This document shows, piece by piece, positions 31,986 to 42,915 of a stretch of DNA of 64,000 nt. The notes beneath the pieces were generated by a model, which was not told the DNA's origin, searched no databases, and worked only from the letters and a program-made list of their open reading frames with translations. Both the position numbers and the translations under genes were made by a program. Positions within the stretch are counted from its first letter, which is position 1. Each line of letters starts with the position of its first letter. The DNA is from Halocaridina rubra (taxonomy: Eukaryota; Arthropoda; Malacostraca; Decapoda; Atyidae), in NCBI GenBank assembly GCA_037179515.1, contig JAXCGZ010021038.1, positions 27,351-91,350 of the forward strand. The letters are read 5' to 3'.

Positions 31986-33056
31986 TTGGCATTGAGAACA
32001 ACGAAAGCAGGTAAAGCACCAGGGATAGATGGGTGTCATGCTGAATGCTTGTCAAAAGGTGGGGAGGCTTTAATAGAATGGATGGTTAGGTTGTTGAATG
32101 TATGTTTCAGGAAAAGGAGGGTCCAAGTTGATTGGGGGAGTGCACATATAATTCCACTTTACAAAGGGAAGGGAGATAAATATGAGTGTAGTAGATTTAG
32201 GGGAATTAGTTTGTTGAGTGTAGTCAGAAAGGTATATGGAAGAGTGTTAATCAAGAGAATTAGGATAGGTACTGAGAGATTGATTAGGGAAGAAGAGTGT
32301 GGGTTCAGGAGAGGAAGAGGATTTGTGGATCAGGTGTTTGTAATAAGACAGGTGTGTGAGAAGTTCTTGGAGAAAGGTAGGGACACTTTTTGGGCCTTTA
32401 TGGATTTAAAGAAAGCGTATTACAGGGTAGATAGAGAGGGCTTGTGGAGGGTGTTGTGAATGTATGAAATAAGCGGAAGTTTGTTGAATGCGGCGAAGAG
32501 TTTTTACATGAATAGAAGAGCATGCGTGAGAGTTGGGAATAGTATGAATGATTGGCTTGAAGTGAATTCTAGGTTACGCCAAGGTTGTGTAATGTCGCTA
32601 TGGTTATGTAATGTTTATGTGGATGGAGTAGTAAGGGGAATAAATGGAAGAGTATTAGACAAAGGCTTGGAACTAGTGGGTGAGGATGAAAGGTTGTGGA
32701 AATTGAATCAATTGCTATTTGCAGATGATATTGTACTGATGGATGATATTAAAAATAAAGTGAATCATTTGGTGACTGAGTTTATTAGTTTGTGTGAAAG
32801 AATGAAGTTGAGGGTGAATATTGGTAAGAGAAAAGTCATGAAATGCAAGAGGAGTGTTAATGTTTGCAGACTGAATGTAGGAATGAATGGAGAGTTGCTT
32901 GAAAAAGTTGAGAGTTTTAAGTATCTGGGGTCGCATATATCAAGGAGTGGACGAGTGGATGCAAAGGTAAATCACAGACTGAAGGAAGCTATTAAATGTC
33001 TAGGTGGGTTGAAAAGTGCAATCGTCCTAGCCCTTTGTGGAAAAGGGAGTCTGTGA
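31986..33056 (+). pseudogene. RTE-like reverse transcriptase domain
   Basis: Two consecutive in-frame segments (31986-32459 and 32460-33056, separated only by a TGA at 32457-32459) carry a well-kept RT. Blocks are TTKAGKAPGIDG, HIIPLYKGKGD, FRGISLLSVVRKVYGRVL, EEECGFRRGRGFVDQVFV, motif A FMDLKKAYYRVD, motif B LRQGCVMSLWLCNVYVDGV, motif C LLFADDIVLMDD, and FKYLGSHISRSG in the thumb. All catalytic aspartates are present. The single TGA where W or R would be expected is the main defect of the RT itself. Confidence 0.87.
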
Positions 33057-33850
33057 CGTAAAACTGGAACAAGTGGATTGAAAAGTGTATTGAGAAATAG
33101 ATATTTGGGAATGAATGCAAAGAGGAGGATATATGAAGGTGTGATTGTATGGAGCAGAGACATGGAATTGCAAGAGAGACTGAAAGGAAGAAGATGAATG
33201 TAATAGAGATGAGGTGTTTGAGAGGTATGATTGGTGTATCTAGAATAGATAGAGTAAGAAATGAGGATGTCATTCAGAGAATGGATGTTGAAATGAAGCT
33301 AACAGAGAGGTGAGCTTAAAGTGTTGAGCTGATTCGGACACATGGAAAGGATGAGTGATGAACGAATAGTGAAGAGAGTGTGCAGTACAGAAGTGATTGG
33401 AGTTAGGTGAAAAGGGAGACCTAGAATGAGATGGATGGATGTCATGAAAAGAGCACTGAATGCATGTGGAATGTTAGTGGAACAGGGAAGAGTGCGTGCA
33501 AGAGATAGGAATGAGTGGAGGAAGATTGTGCATATATGACACAGCCCAAAGGGATTTTTCGCATCTGCTAGCTCAGTGAACTGTGGTGGATGAGTGTGAA
33601 GGGGGGGAGTTCCCATATGATGAAGCGGTGGGGGTAAACTAACTGCGGCTGTCGAGGCTCACTGTTGAATATCCTTGCCCGCCTACCTTGTGGATGACCC
33701 AAGCAGGTTGGAAGAGGGGGAGACGTGGCAACCCTTTTTCCCAATGAAGCTAAGAGGAGTGATTGAGGTGTGTGTGAATTGTGCTGAAAGCATATTTCTT
33801 GGCTCGGCCACCCCCTTTAAAAGGGGGAATGAGGCATGTGCATATGTATG
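33057..33850 (+). other. RTE C-terminal remnant and 3' untranslated region
   Basis: Up to about 33540, broken frames still show CLRGMIGVSRIDRVRNEDVI, RGRPRMRWMDVMKRALNA-like residues and RARDRNEW, the RTE C-terminal region. From 33540 to 33850 there is non-coding sequence with G- and C-runs. The element meets the CR1 tail at about 33850. Confidence 0.65.
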
Positions 33851-35169
33851 TAATTATCTCATTGTGATTATCTAATTTGCTAATGGGAAGGAGCTCCTTG
33901 CTCGTAACTATCAGTCTCCCTGTCGGTTCCATTTTTGTGTTCATTGATACTTATCATTCTTGTCCTTAAAACTATGGAATATGTTAGCATTAACAACCTC
34001 CTCGCTTAGCCAATTCCAGTCATCATGTACTCATACACTGAAGACGTGCTCCATTGCATCCTGCAAGGAAGCTTCCTTACAAAGCTTCAAACCATGACCT
34101 CTAGTTCCTGAGCCAGCCATATAAAAATATCGATCCCCATCCACCCTGCTATAGCTATGAAGGAGTTTTAAAACCGTCACCATATCCCCCCTCATTCTTC
34201 TAGCTTCTAGTGATCGTAAATGTAATTCCCTACACCTCTCTTCATAAATGAGATTGTGTATTTCTGGCGCCAGTTTCGAGGCATGTTTTTGAACTTTTTC
34301 CAGAATAATTATATGCTTATTCAAGTGTAGATTCCAAAAGGTAGCTGCATATTCAAGCTTTGACCTCACATATCTTACATAAATATTTCTGAGCACAGTA
34401 CCGTCCGTGTGATTGAAGGATACCGTTACATTTGCTAAGAATGCATATGCTGCTATTACAGTGCCATTTATATTCATTTCTGGACACAAATCAGCCAGTA
34501 TGTTTACTCCTAAATAGCTTTCACTCTTCGTCTTTTGAATTTCTGCTCCTGCTATTGAAACTCCAGCTTGGGCCTTCTTACACTTGTACCTATTCTCATT
34601 TCCTTACAGTTTAAAGTATTAAATATCATTAGCCACTTTTCTGTCCACTCATACAGACTATTTGGGTCTTCCTGAAGATCTCTACTATTGTTTTCATCTC
34701 TTACTTTCTTCACAAATTTTGCATCATCTGCAATTTATAGACTCTGGTAAGCCATTTACATATACAAGGAACAAAAGTAATCCTAAAACTGAACCCTCAG
34801 GAACACCACTACTAACGCTTCCCCATTCAGATGCTGAGTGTCTTACTATATCCCACTGTTCCTTCCTTCTAAGAAAACTTTAATCCATTCCAAGACATTT
34901 CCATCTATTTTCACCATACTTGCGGCTTCTTAATAAGTCTCCCATGTGGGACTGTATCAAATGCCTTCTGGAAGTCTAGGAATATGGAATCTACCCAGCC
35001 CTCCCTTTCTTGTAAGATCCAACTTTCCTCATCATAACATTCTAATAATATTGTTACTATTGATTTGCCTTCTGTGAAGCCATGTTGTCTCACTGACAAC
35101 ACGTTGAAGAATTCCAAGTGAAGAGAGACGTGTTTTTTTAGTAGTTTTTCCAACTTTTCAAACAGTGCT

Positions 35170-35639
35170 TGTTGATATAGGTTCTTGAAGGAAACACTCG
35201 GTTCTGGCCTTAAAATCAATTATGAGAAAATTTATGCATATATATTTATAAGAAACTATACACCTGAGCAAATGGGAGAGACACTAGACTTGTGTGACTA
35301 ACAGGGCAAGAGGCTGATTCACAACTACAACTGATGAACAACTAATAGTCTGAGGCTGATGCACGACTGAAGGCTGATACACGACTATGGCTGATACTTG
35401 ACTATGGCTGATACTCGACTGACTATATAATACTGTATCATTTATGAAGAGAACTTATTATTTGCTGTTCACCACAAACTACCCCATTCACTGACTGGCT
35501 TGTTCATAATACCATATATCGTTCTAAGGTTCTAACAGCTGAATTGGTCATCAGTTATCAGTTAAATGCACTAGCTGACAGCCGAGTATGTAATTGGCCA
35601 ACCAATTTTAAAGAACTGCTTAACACTCATAAATCCACA
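35170..35639 (+). mobile_element. Solo LTR with 5-bp target duplication
   Basis: This 470-bp insertion inside CR1 unit A starts TGTTGATATAGG and ends AATCCACA, the TG...CA ends of an LTR. It is flanked by GTGCT (35165-35169) and ATGCT (35640-35644), a 5-bp duplication with one mismatch. The CR1 consensus at this place reads ATGCT. Inside there are four units of about 17 bp (GGCTGATAC and ACGACTAT type, 35353-35420) and a TATA-like CTATATAATA near 35424, which suggests plus orientation. No internal retroviral genes remain. The family (Gypsy or BEL type) cannot be told. Confidence 0.8.
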
Positions 35640-37524
35640 ATGCTAGTCAAGGAAACAGGCCTATTGGTTAGAGCTGTATCCCTCCTTCCCTTTTTGAAGA
35701 TAGGTGTCATGTTCGCTTGTTTCCAGCATCTTGGAATCTCCCCAGATTCCAGCGACGTTTAAAATATGATGCATACTTGTACCGATATTGATTTAGCGCA
35801 TTTCTAAAGTATGTAAGGGGACATATCATCAGGACCTGTAGCTTTTTGGGCATCTAACTCCATCAGCACTTTTCTTACCTCTGTGGCTGAAAAGATGATG
35901 TTCCCTAATACCGACTCATTAGCTCTTATCTATGCATTCTGTGGGGGTGGGGTAGTTTCTGCTGTAAATGCTGACTGAAACTCCTTGTTCAAGACTTTGC
36001 AGATCTCTTCATCCATCTCAGTATTGCTTCCATCCGCTCTCTTTGACCATCAGCTTTTTGATAAAGCTGTGGAAAATATTGAGATTTATATAACCTTCCT
36101 GGTGATATCGCTGCCTCTCTTCTTTTACTAGGTAATAATTTCTAGCTCTTTTATAAGTCTGCCAGGCATTTATGTTTATTCCTACTATGCATTTTCCAGC
36201 ATTTGTCTCTCTACTCCTTAGCTCTCTTACACTAATTATAATGTATAACTCCTATTTTGGTGTAAGGTATGTAACAATTTAGTCACCCCATATTCCTTAC
36301 AAAAATGAAGTGCCTTTCATGTACAGATTTGTTGTTAAATAAGCTCCTCTGGGTAATAATTCCAAAAGGCTCATTAATTTAGATGTAATCTACTTTCGGA
36401 TAGTTACTCCTCGTGTCCTTCTCAGCACTTTCCCGTAAGCACAATTAGCTAATTACAATTAGGTTATTAACTCTATTTTCAGACAGAACCTCTTCAGTGA
36501 TATAGTTCAACAACAACACACAGTGGTCACTCTTTCCAGATGGTGGTTAATACTCGATTTTTTCAAGATCCAACACATTATCTGTGAATACTAGATCAAG
36601 CAGTGATGGCTCATCCCCACCTCTTGCTCTCGTTGGTTCCAGTGCATGATGGTGTAGGAAATTCCATTGTATGCAATATAGGAATCTTACCCTGAATGAG
36701 TTCTCTCCACTGTCCATCTCTCTATGATTAAAATCTTCCGTAATAAAAATCCCACATTTTCTCTTCCCTGTATTTTCAACAACAGAGTTTATGACTTTAA
36801 CGGTACCTTTACGACTTTCCTCATAAACTTCTAGCCTATGTTGGTTCCTTGGTGGGTTATATACAACAGGTATTATAAGCTCTCTGACCCTGTATTTATG
36901 CGAGCAGCAATAAATTCCTTGAACTCACTTTCTATATCATAGTTTATTTCTTCAACCTAAAATCTTTCACCAGTCCTCTCATATCTTTTAATCCTTAATA
37001 TTCTGAACCCCCTTAGGAAGAACGGTGACAATGTTTATGTCCTCACTTAAATTAGTCTTTGTAATCACTACTATATCTGGCTTACTGTTGTGATCTTATC
37101 CTTTTAGGCTACTGCCTTAACAAATACCCCATTAGCAGTTGTGTACAGCAATCTTAATTAGGCTTGATCCCCTGATCTTCTAGGACTATCTTCCTTATCT
37201 CACCTTTGACTGGAAGGGCTCTGAAACACTCTTCTTTATTTCTTCCCTCATTTAACCTTCTAGCTTCTTGCAACAAGTGTTTGATCCTTACCAACTTTTC
37301 TTGTGTTCTGTATGGTCTAATGAACACTGTTTTGAATTCTTGAAAGTCATTTAGTTTTTTTCTCATCTCTACACGTGTGCCCCCTCTCAAATGTTACTTT
37401 CATTGGTCTTCCCTTTCCCTCCCTAGAATATTTACTACTGCCAAAACAAGTCCTTCGCAAGAAAGTGAATGCTTGCAATATTCTCTGGATCACATAGTAC
37501 TCGAAGCTTCCTTATCAGGTCTAA

Positions 37525-38394
37525 AACTCTAGACACAGTTTCTGGCTATCTCTTTATCTTCTTCTCCTCCTGATAGCCCCATTGTCTTCAAAACTAACGA
37601 AAATTTCTCTCTTAATTCTGTCAATATATTAGGAATCCATATAGCTTACTTATCTTGGAGGAATCATATTATCCAAATTTCTAAATCAGCATCCAAAAAA
37701 TTGGGGGTTCTGTTTCGTGTTCATCATTGCTTCAACTCTTAACAATTACATAAAATCTATTATGGTCTTATCCGTCCCTGCTGAGAATATTGCTCGGACA
37801 TCTGGGGTGCTTCTTCTCATACCTATCTCCTCGATATGGTTGAATCTAAGGCAGTCAGACTCATTAATGATCCTTCTCTTACTTCTAATCTTCATTCTCT
37901 CTCTTTTTGCCGTAAGGTATCATCCCTTTTTCTTTTCTATCTCTACTACTTTCATCGCTGCTTTGATAATTTGGCAAGTTACATCCCGCCTCCACTGCAG
38001 AGGACGCATTACAATCGCCAAATGGCCTCATCTCAGAGGTACTGTGTGGAGACTAGTATCTCACGGCTTGGTTGGTGCAGCTACTGCTTCTTCCCATCTA
38101 CCTCCAGACTCTGAAATTCTTTTCCTCCTGTCTTTCCAGATTCTTGTAACCTATCTTCCTTCAAAAGGCGGATCTATCGTCATCTCAGGGCCTAATCCTC
38201 CATATATATAAGCCTTCAGTACTTTGACTATTTTTTTAAGTCTGTCCTTTTCCTTTGTGTATCATTACCTCATATCTGCCATGTCTATAAGCTTTTTCTT
38301 TTCCATTGCATTAAAATTTTCTCATGCCCGGGCCATTATTGATGAGGGCAGTTTTTTCTTTGTCTGTCCTGGTATCGCACTCATTAAAAATATG
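37525..38394 (+). mobile_element. Jockey-like LINE fragment, copy 1 (3' end)
   Basis: This lies between CR1 ORF1 sequence ending TCTAAAACTCTAG and resuming TTTAAGTCTCCC. Broken plus-strand frames read SWRNHIIQISKSASKK, SDIWGASSHTYLLDMVESKAVRLINDPSLTSN (in parts), YIPPPLQRTHYNRQ and FPSTSRLWNSFPP, the C-terminal domain after RT. The tail reads GTATCGCACTCATTAAAAA. It is the same family as 59597-61172. The sense strand is T/C-rich. No clear target duplication was found. Confidence 0.78.
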
Positions 38395-39351
38395 TTTAAG
38401 TCTCCCTTGCCATATTGACTCCTGGGATTCACATATGCCTGATATTACCACTGACTTATCTTTATCAAGTGCCTTTTTGATCAGTGGTTTAGCCCTTTCC
38501 ATTACAACATCTTTAATTTTTTGGCATTAATGCTTCTTTGTAGTCAACCGTGTTTACATTTTCCAGTGCCACCTCCCCAACTGCCTATTTTAATGCCACA
38601 TTTAGCTTTACTGCATCTGCAAAAAAAGTTTTCATGGCCTCATATTCAGTATTCAGCTACTGAAAATCTTATCTAAACTGTTTGATGCTTTCCTTTATCT
38701 GGACATTCCCAGCTGCAGTCTCATCTCTGTCAGAAGAGAGTAGAGCGCCAAGGTTTAATTCATTCAGGTTGTCATTCAGCTGTTTTCTGTTATCTTCTTG
38801 TTTAGAAATTCTGGTTTCTAGTTCATTCTTTTCCCCTTCCAGATTTTTATTCGTTTTTCTATTTCTTTTCTCTCTTCTCCTTGTGCCTTTTTAGATTCCT
38901 CCAAAACTCTTATTATCTCTCTAAGTGTCTCAGTCTCTTTCAATTCTCTATCCACATTGACTTTTCGTTTCAGGCTCCTAAGAGCTACTCCCCCTCCTCG
39001 TACCAACAAAGATCCTCTAGCACCCCTCCCCGACACATCCTAACTTAAAATTTAACTTTGATGATTAAAAACAAAAACAAAACCTAACATGAAGGAAAGC
39101 TTGAATATGCAACCGAGGAATAATCCACTTGATGCTTTGAACACCTGTTTCTGCTATATCTTCTTCATTACTGCTAAAATTAGAATTAAAAACAAAAAAA
39201 GTTAATTTTTAACCAAGATGCGTTATCGTATTATCAGCAATTCAAACAAGAATTAAATAATAGAGAAACAAGCAAAGAGGAAAAAGTAATAAAAAAACAA
39301 CTATGCTGCTTGGTACCTTATGTCAACAATGTTAACAGGTCATATTTTCGA

Positions 39352-39354
39352 TAT

Positions 39355-39389
<35 letters not shown>

Positions 39390-39425
39390 TCTATTTATAT
39401 ATTTATTTATTAATTTCTTTATTTT
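39352..39425. repeat. (TTTA)n microsatellite
   Basis: About 18 tandem copies of ATTT/TTTA, slightly interrupted, lie within the 5' region of CR1 unit A. Confidence 0.95.
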
Positions 39426-39790
39426 GTATAATAATTTGAGTATTAATGTAAACTTTATGGGAAGGATATTGTTTTATAAAGATATGGAGCCACAGGATCC
39501 GGTTAATGTAAGCTATACAAGCTCGCCCATATTACTCAAAAAAATTAGTGTTTTGTGTTTCCTCACGCAGCATCTTCTTTAACCCCTCTCCAAACTTTTT
39601 CCAAGAAATTTCCATTAATTTTTTTCAGGACTGTCCCTCTTACTAAGACAAATGTTTTCTACTCACAGCAATCTACAGACTCTCTTCTAGAGTAAGTTTG
39701 GTTGGGTTTTTGTATTTATGCTGGTTCACTCAAATACACAGAGAAAAATTCGAGAGAAACTCGTTGAGTCTTTTCTAATGCCAGCCTTGT

Positions 39791-40012
39791 GTAATTATCT
39801 AATTGTAATGACCCAATTGTGTTTACAGGAAAGAGCCCTAAGCTCGTTAAATCCCATCTCCTGGTTGGTTCCATTTTGTACTTAGTGATACTTATCACAC
39901 TTGTCCTTAAAACTTTATATTGAGTTAGCATTAACTACCTCCTCGCTTAGCAAATTCCAATTATCAACTACTCTCTCACTGAAAAAGTAATTCCTTACAT
40001 CCTGCAATAAAC
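39791..40012 (-). mobile_element. CR1 array unit B, 3' part
   Basis: The CR1 3' end in minus orientation carries the tail GTAATTATCTAATTGTAATG and the C-terminal codons up to the ACATCCTGCAA block. The CR1 sequence breaks off at 40012 and resumes, with about 40 bp missing, at 47718. The pieces are one element split by a Daphne/L2-like LINE. Confidence 0.75.
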
Positions 40013-40204
40013 AGCAAAGAGCTTATGAAATGGTCTTCTATCCGAGAGACTACAGAAAGAGACACAATACAAGCCTCTCTTATCGCCGTCCACGCACAAG
40101 AGACTTCTCCTGGAGAGATGGCTCTTACAACCCTAAACACTCACCTGAGCATACAAACTTTGGGAAGGCCCGATCATACCATGGCACATGGTATGAAGGG
40201 GAAT
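40013..40204 (+). mobile_element. Daphne/L2-like LINE, upstream piece (probable ORF1 end)
   Basis: One plus-strand frame reads YRKRHNTSLSYRRPRTRDFS and WRDGSYNPKHSPEHTNFG, rich in R, Y, S and N as in disordered ORF1 tails of such elements. It is similar in style to the frame at 44390-44530 (NPRTHYKDEFPAKSHSRN). Position and style suggest it is the upstream part of the LINE that continues at 44383, split by the CR1 insertion at 40205-44382. This is inferred, not proven. Confidence 0.5.
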
Positions 40205-41049
40205 AAAGAAACTGGAAGGGGAAAAGAGTGAACTAGAAACCAGAATTTCTAAACAAGAAGATAAAAACAAACAGCTGAACGACAACCTAAATGAATTAGA
40301 TGTTAGTTCACTGCTCTCTTCTGGGAGAGACGAGATTGCAGCTTGGAATGTCCAAATTAAGGAAAACACTGAACAGTTTAGAAAAGACTTCTAGGAGCTG
40401 AATATGGAACATGATGCCATGAAAACTTCCTTTGCTGAGGCACTAAAGGGGAATGTGGCAGTAAAAGAGGCTGTAAAGGTGGTGGCACTTGAAAACATAC
40501 AAACAGGTGACTATAAAGAGACGGTAATCAAATAAAATGAAAGACGTTGTGATGGAAAGGGCAAATCCAATGATTAAACAGGCACTTGATAAAGAGAAGA
40601 CAGTGGTAATCTCAGGCATAAGCGAATCCTAGGAGCCAACATGGCAGGGGAGACTTGAAGAAAATAAAGCTAGGGTTGTAGACCTGAAAAGAAACCTTGG
40701 AGTAGTTTATGGTCCTGAGGATATTGTACACATTCACCGACTAGGTAAATATTCGAGGGAAGGAAAGCCGAGACCAACAAAAGTAACCATTGAGAGAGGG
40801 GAAACATGTAGGGATATATTGTTGAGAAAAAAAAGTCTAAAAGACCTTCAAGAATTCAAAGAAGTGTTCATTAGACGATACATAACACAGGAAGAGATGG
40901 GAAAGATCAAAATCTTATTGCAAGAGGTAAGAAGATTAAATGAGGAAAGAAATGAAGAAGAGAAGGAAAATTTTCATTTCAGAGTTCTTCCAGACAAAGG
41001 GGAGATAAAGAAGATAATGACAGAAGATCAGGGGATGGGGCCTCATTAA
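40205..41049 (+). pseudogene. CR1 ORF1 (coiled coil plus RRM-like C-terminal region)
   Basis: Coiled-coil residues (NDNLNELDVSSLLSSGRDEI and later QFRKDF, ELNMEHDAM) are followed by VVISGISES, then IVHIHRLGKYSREGK, RPTKVTIERG and SLKDLQEFKEVFIRRYITQE (open piece 40819-41049), ending DKGEIKKIMTEDQGMGPH and TAA. The last part resembles the RNA-binding C-terminal region of LINE ORF1 proteins. Stops at about 40392, 40533 and 40630 break it. Confidence 0.75.
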
Positions 41050-42495
41050 GATTATTATACACAAATACTGATGGATTAGCTGGTAATGTAGTAGAATTAA
41101 AAGATAGGATTCACAACAGTAAGGCAGATAGAGTAGCAATTACAGAGACTAAGTTAAGTGAGGACATAAACAGTGTCACAGTCTTTCCTAAGGGCTTCAG
41201 AATATTAAGGGTTGAAAGATCTGAGAGGATTGGTTGAGGGATAGCACTGCACATAAGTGAAAGGATTCAAGTTGAAGAAGTGAACTTGGCTATTGAAAGT
41301 GAGTTCAAGGAAATTCTTGTTGCTCGCATAAATACTGGGTCAGAGAGCATTATAATAACTATTGTATATAACCCACCAAGGAACCAGAATAGGCTAGAAG
41401 TTTATGAGGAAAGTCATATAAGTACTATTGAAGTCATAAACTCAGTTGGTAACATGGCATGGGAGAGAAAATGTAGGATTTTGATTACTGGAGATATTAA
41501 TCATAAAGAGATAGATTGAATAAATCTTGACCCACACAGTGGTAAGGACTCATTCAGGGCAAGATTCCTAGACTGCATACAAGGGAATTTCCTACACCAA
41601 CATGAAATGGAACCAACGAGGGCCCGGTGTGGGGATGAGTCATCACTACTTGATCTAGTATTCACATATAATGTGTTGGATATTGAAAAAATTGAGTATG
41701 AACCACCAATTGGAAAGAGTGACCACTGTGTGTTGTTGATGGAGTATATCATTGAAGATATTCTCCTGAGAGTAGAGGCACTGAGGACATGAGGAGGAAC
41801 TATCCAAAAGGAGATTCCATCAAAATGAATGAGTTTTTTGCAGTTATTAACTATAGAACCTTATTTTACAACAAATCAGTACAAGAAATGTATGACATCT
41901 TTTGTGAGAAATATGGGAAGATAGTAGATTGCTGCATACCTTTCACCAAATTAGATGTAATTCATGCCAGAGAGAATGGTTCGATAATGAGTGTAAAAGA
42001 GCTAAGGACTGGAGAGACAAATGCTGGAAAAGGTATAGGAGGAGAAAAAACATAAATGCCTGGCAAACCTCCAAAAGAGCAAGAAATGACTACCTAAGTA
42101 AAAGAAGAGAGGCAGAGAGAGACTATGAGAGGGACATCACCAGGAAGGCTGGAGAAAATCCCAAGCTATTCCACAGCTTTATCAGAGGAAAACTGAAGGT
42201 AATAGAACAGGTTTTAAAGCTTAAGAGAGAGCATGGAAGAATCACTGAGACGGATGAAGAGATCTGCAAAGAATTGAACAAGGAGTGTCAGTCAGTATTT
42301 ACAGTAGAAAATACCCCACCCCCTCAGATTGCAGAGATAGAAGCTCAAGGGCCGGTATTAGAGAACATTAACCTTACAGCCACAGAGGTATGCAAAGCGC
42401 TGATGAGGTTAGATGTTCATAAAGCTACATGTCCTGATGACATATCCCCTCATGTACTTAAAAAATGCGCAAACTCAATATCAGTGGCACTAAGT
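41050..42495 (+). pseudogene. CR1 ORF2: endonuclease and start of RT
   Basis: Endonuclease blocks are AITETKLSED (catalytic Glu, about 41135), SIIITIVYNPP (41350-41385), LITGDINHKEID (Asp/Asn, about 41481-41516), LLDLVFTYNVLD, and IGKSDHCVLL (Asp-His, about 41715-41740). The linker segment 41929-42519 has WFDNECKRAKDWRDKCW and the RT start ALMRLDVHKATCPDDISPHV. Stops at 41517-41519 and frame changes near 41780 and 41960 are visible. Past 42495 the 216-residue open frame reads into the antisense CR1 tail and is not real. Confidence 0.83.
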
Positions 42496-42915
42496 GATTA
42501 CCTAATTGTGATTACCTAATTGTGTTTACGGGAAAGAGCCCAAAGCTCGTATCTTCCCGTCTCCTGATCGGTACCATTTTAGACTTAGTGATACTTATCA
42601 TACCTGTCCTTAAAACTATGGATTGAGATAGCATTAACTACCTCCTCGCTTAGCGAATTCCAATTATCAACTACTCTTACACTGAAAAAGTATTTCCTTA
42701 CATCCTGCAAAGAAGTTTTCTTACGAAGCTTCAAACTATGACCTCTAGTTCTAGAGCCAGCCATATCGAAATATCGATCCCTATCCACTCTACCATAACC
42801 ATGAAGAAATTTAAAGACTGTCACCATATCCCCCCTTACTCTTCTAGCTTCGAATGATGGTAAGTCTAATTCCCTCAGCCTCTCATCATAACTGAGATTG
42901 CGTATTTCTGGCACC
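42496..42915 (-). mobile_element. 5'-truncated CR1 tail inserted antisense in CR1 ORF2
   Basis: This minus-strand CR1 3' end of about 420 bp (tail GATTACCTAATTGTGATTACC at its left edge) sits between ...GCACTAAGT and TATCATATTT..., which are contiguous in other copies. The three bases AGT occur on both sides (42493-42495 and 42916-42918) and may be a minimal target duplication. The open piece 42995-42585 (-) contains RRVRGDMVTVFKFLHGYGRV, but its start lies in antisense sequence of the host CR1. Confidence 0.85.

Larger units (their letters stand above)
30391..33850 (+). mobile_element. RTE-like non-LTR retrotransposon, nearly full length
   Basis: A 5' region (30391-30563) is followed by endonuclease (30564-31300), linker, RT (31986-33056), C-terminal region (to about 33540) and a 3' untranslated region (to about 33850). 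One long ORF without RNase H or LTRs fits the RTE clade. The sense strand is strikingly poor in C. The 3' end abuts the tail of CR1 unit A. The 5' end truncates a CR1 copy. A target duplication was not found. Confidence 0.82.
33851..39790 (-). mobile_element. CR1 array unit A
   Basis: The minus-strand CR1 has its 3' tail at 33851-33885 (TAATTATCTCATTGTGATTA) and its 5' end at 39790 directly against the tail of unit B. RT pieces are at 35219-34911 and 34489-34031 (YVRSKLEYAATFWNLHLNKH, RRMRGDMVTVLKLLHSY). Endonuclease remnants are near 36900-36300, ORF1 near 38690-37150, and an ORF1 start-like stretch at 39036. It contains a solo LTR (35170-35639) and a Jockey-like fragment (37525-38394). Without them it is about 4.6 kb, close to full length. 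All frames are broken. Confidence 0.85.

Noticed and set aside
31174..32055. Several minus-strand ORFs rich in S, H and L over the RTE element
   Set aside because: They exist because the sense strand is C-poor, which lengthens antisense frames. They have no motif.
39310..39582. 90-residue ORF with FIYL repeats
   Set aside because: It is translation of the (TTTA)n microsatellite.
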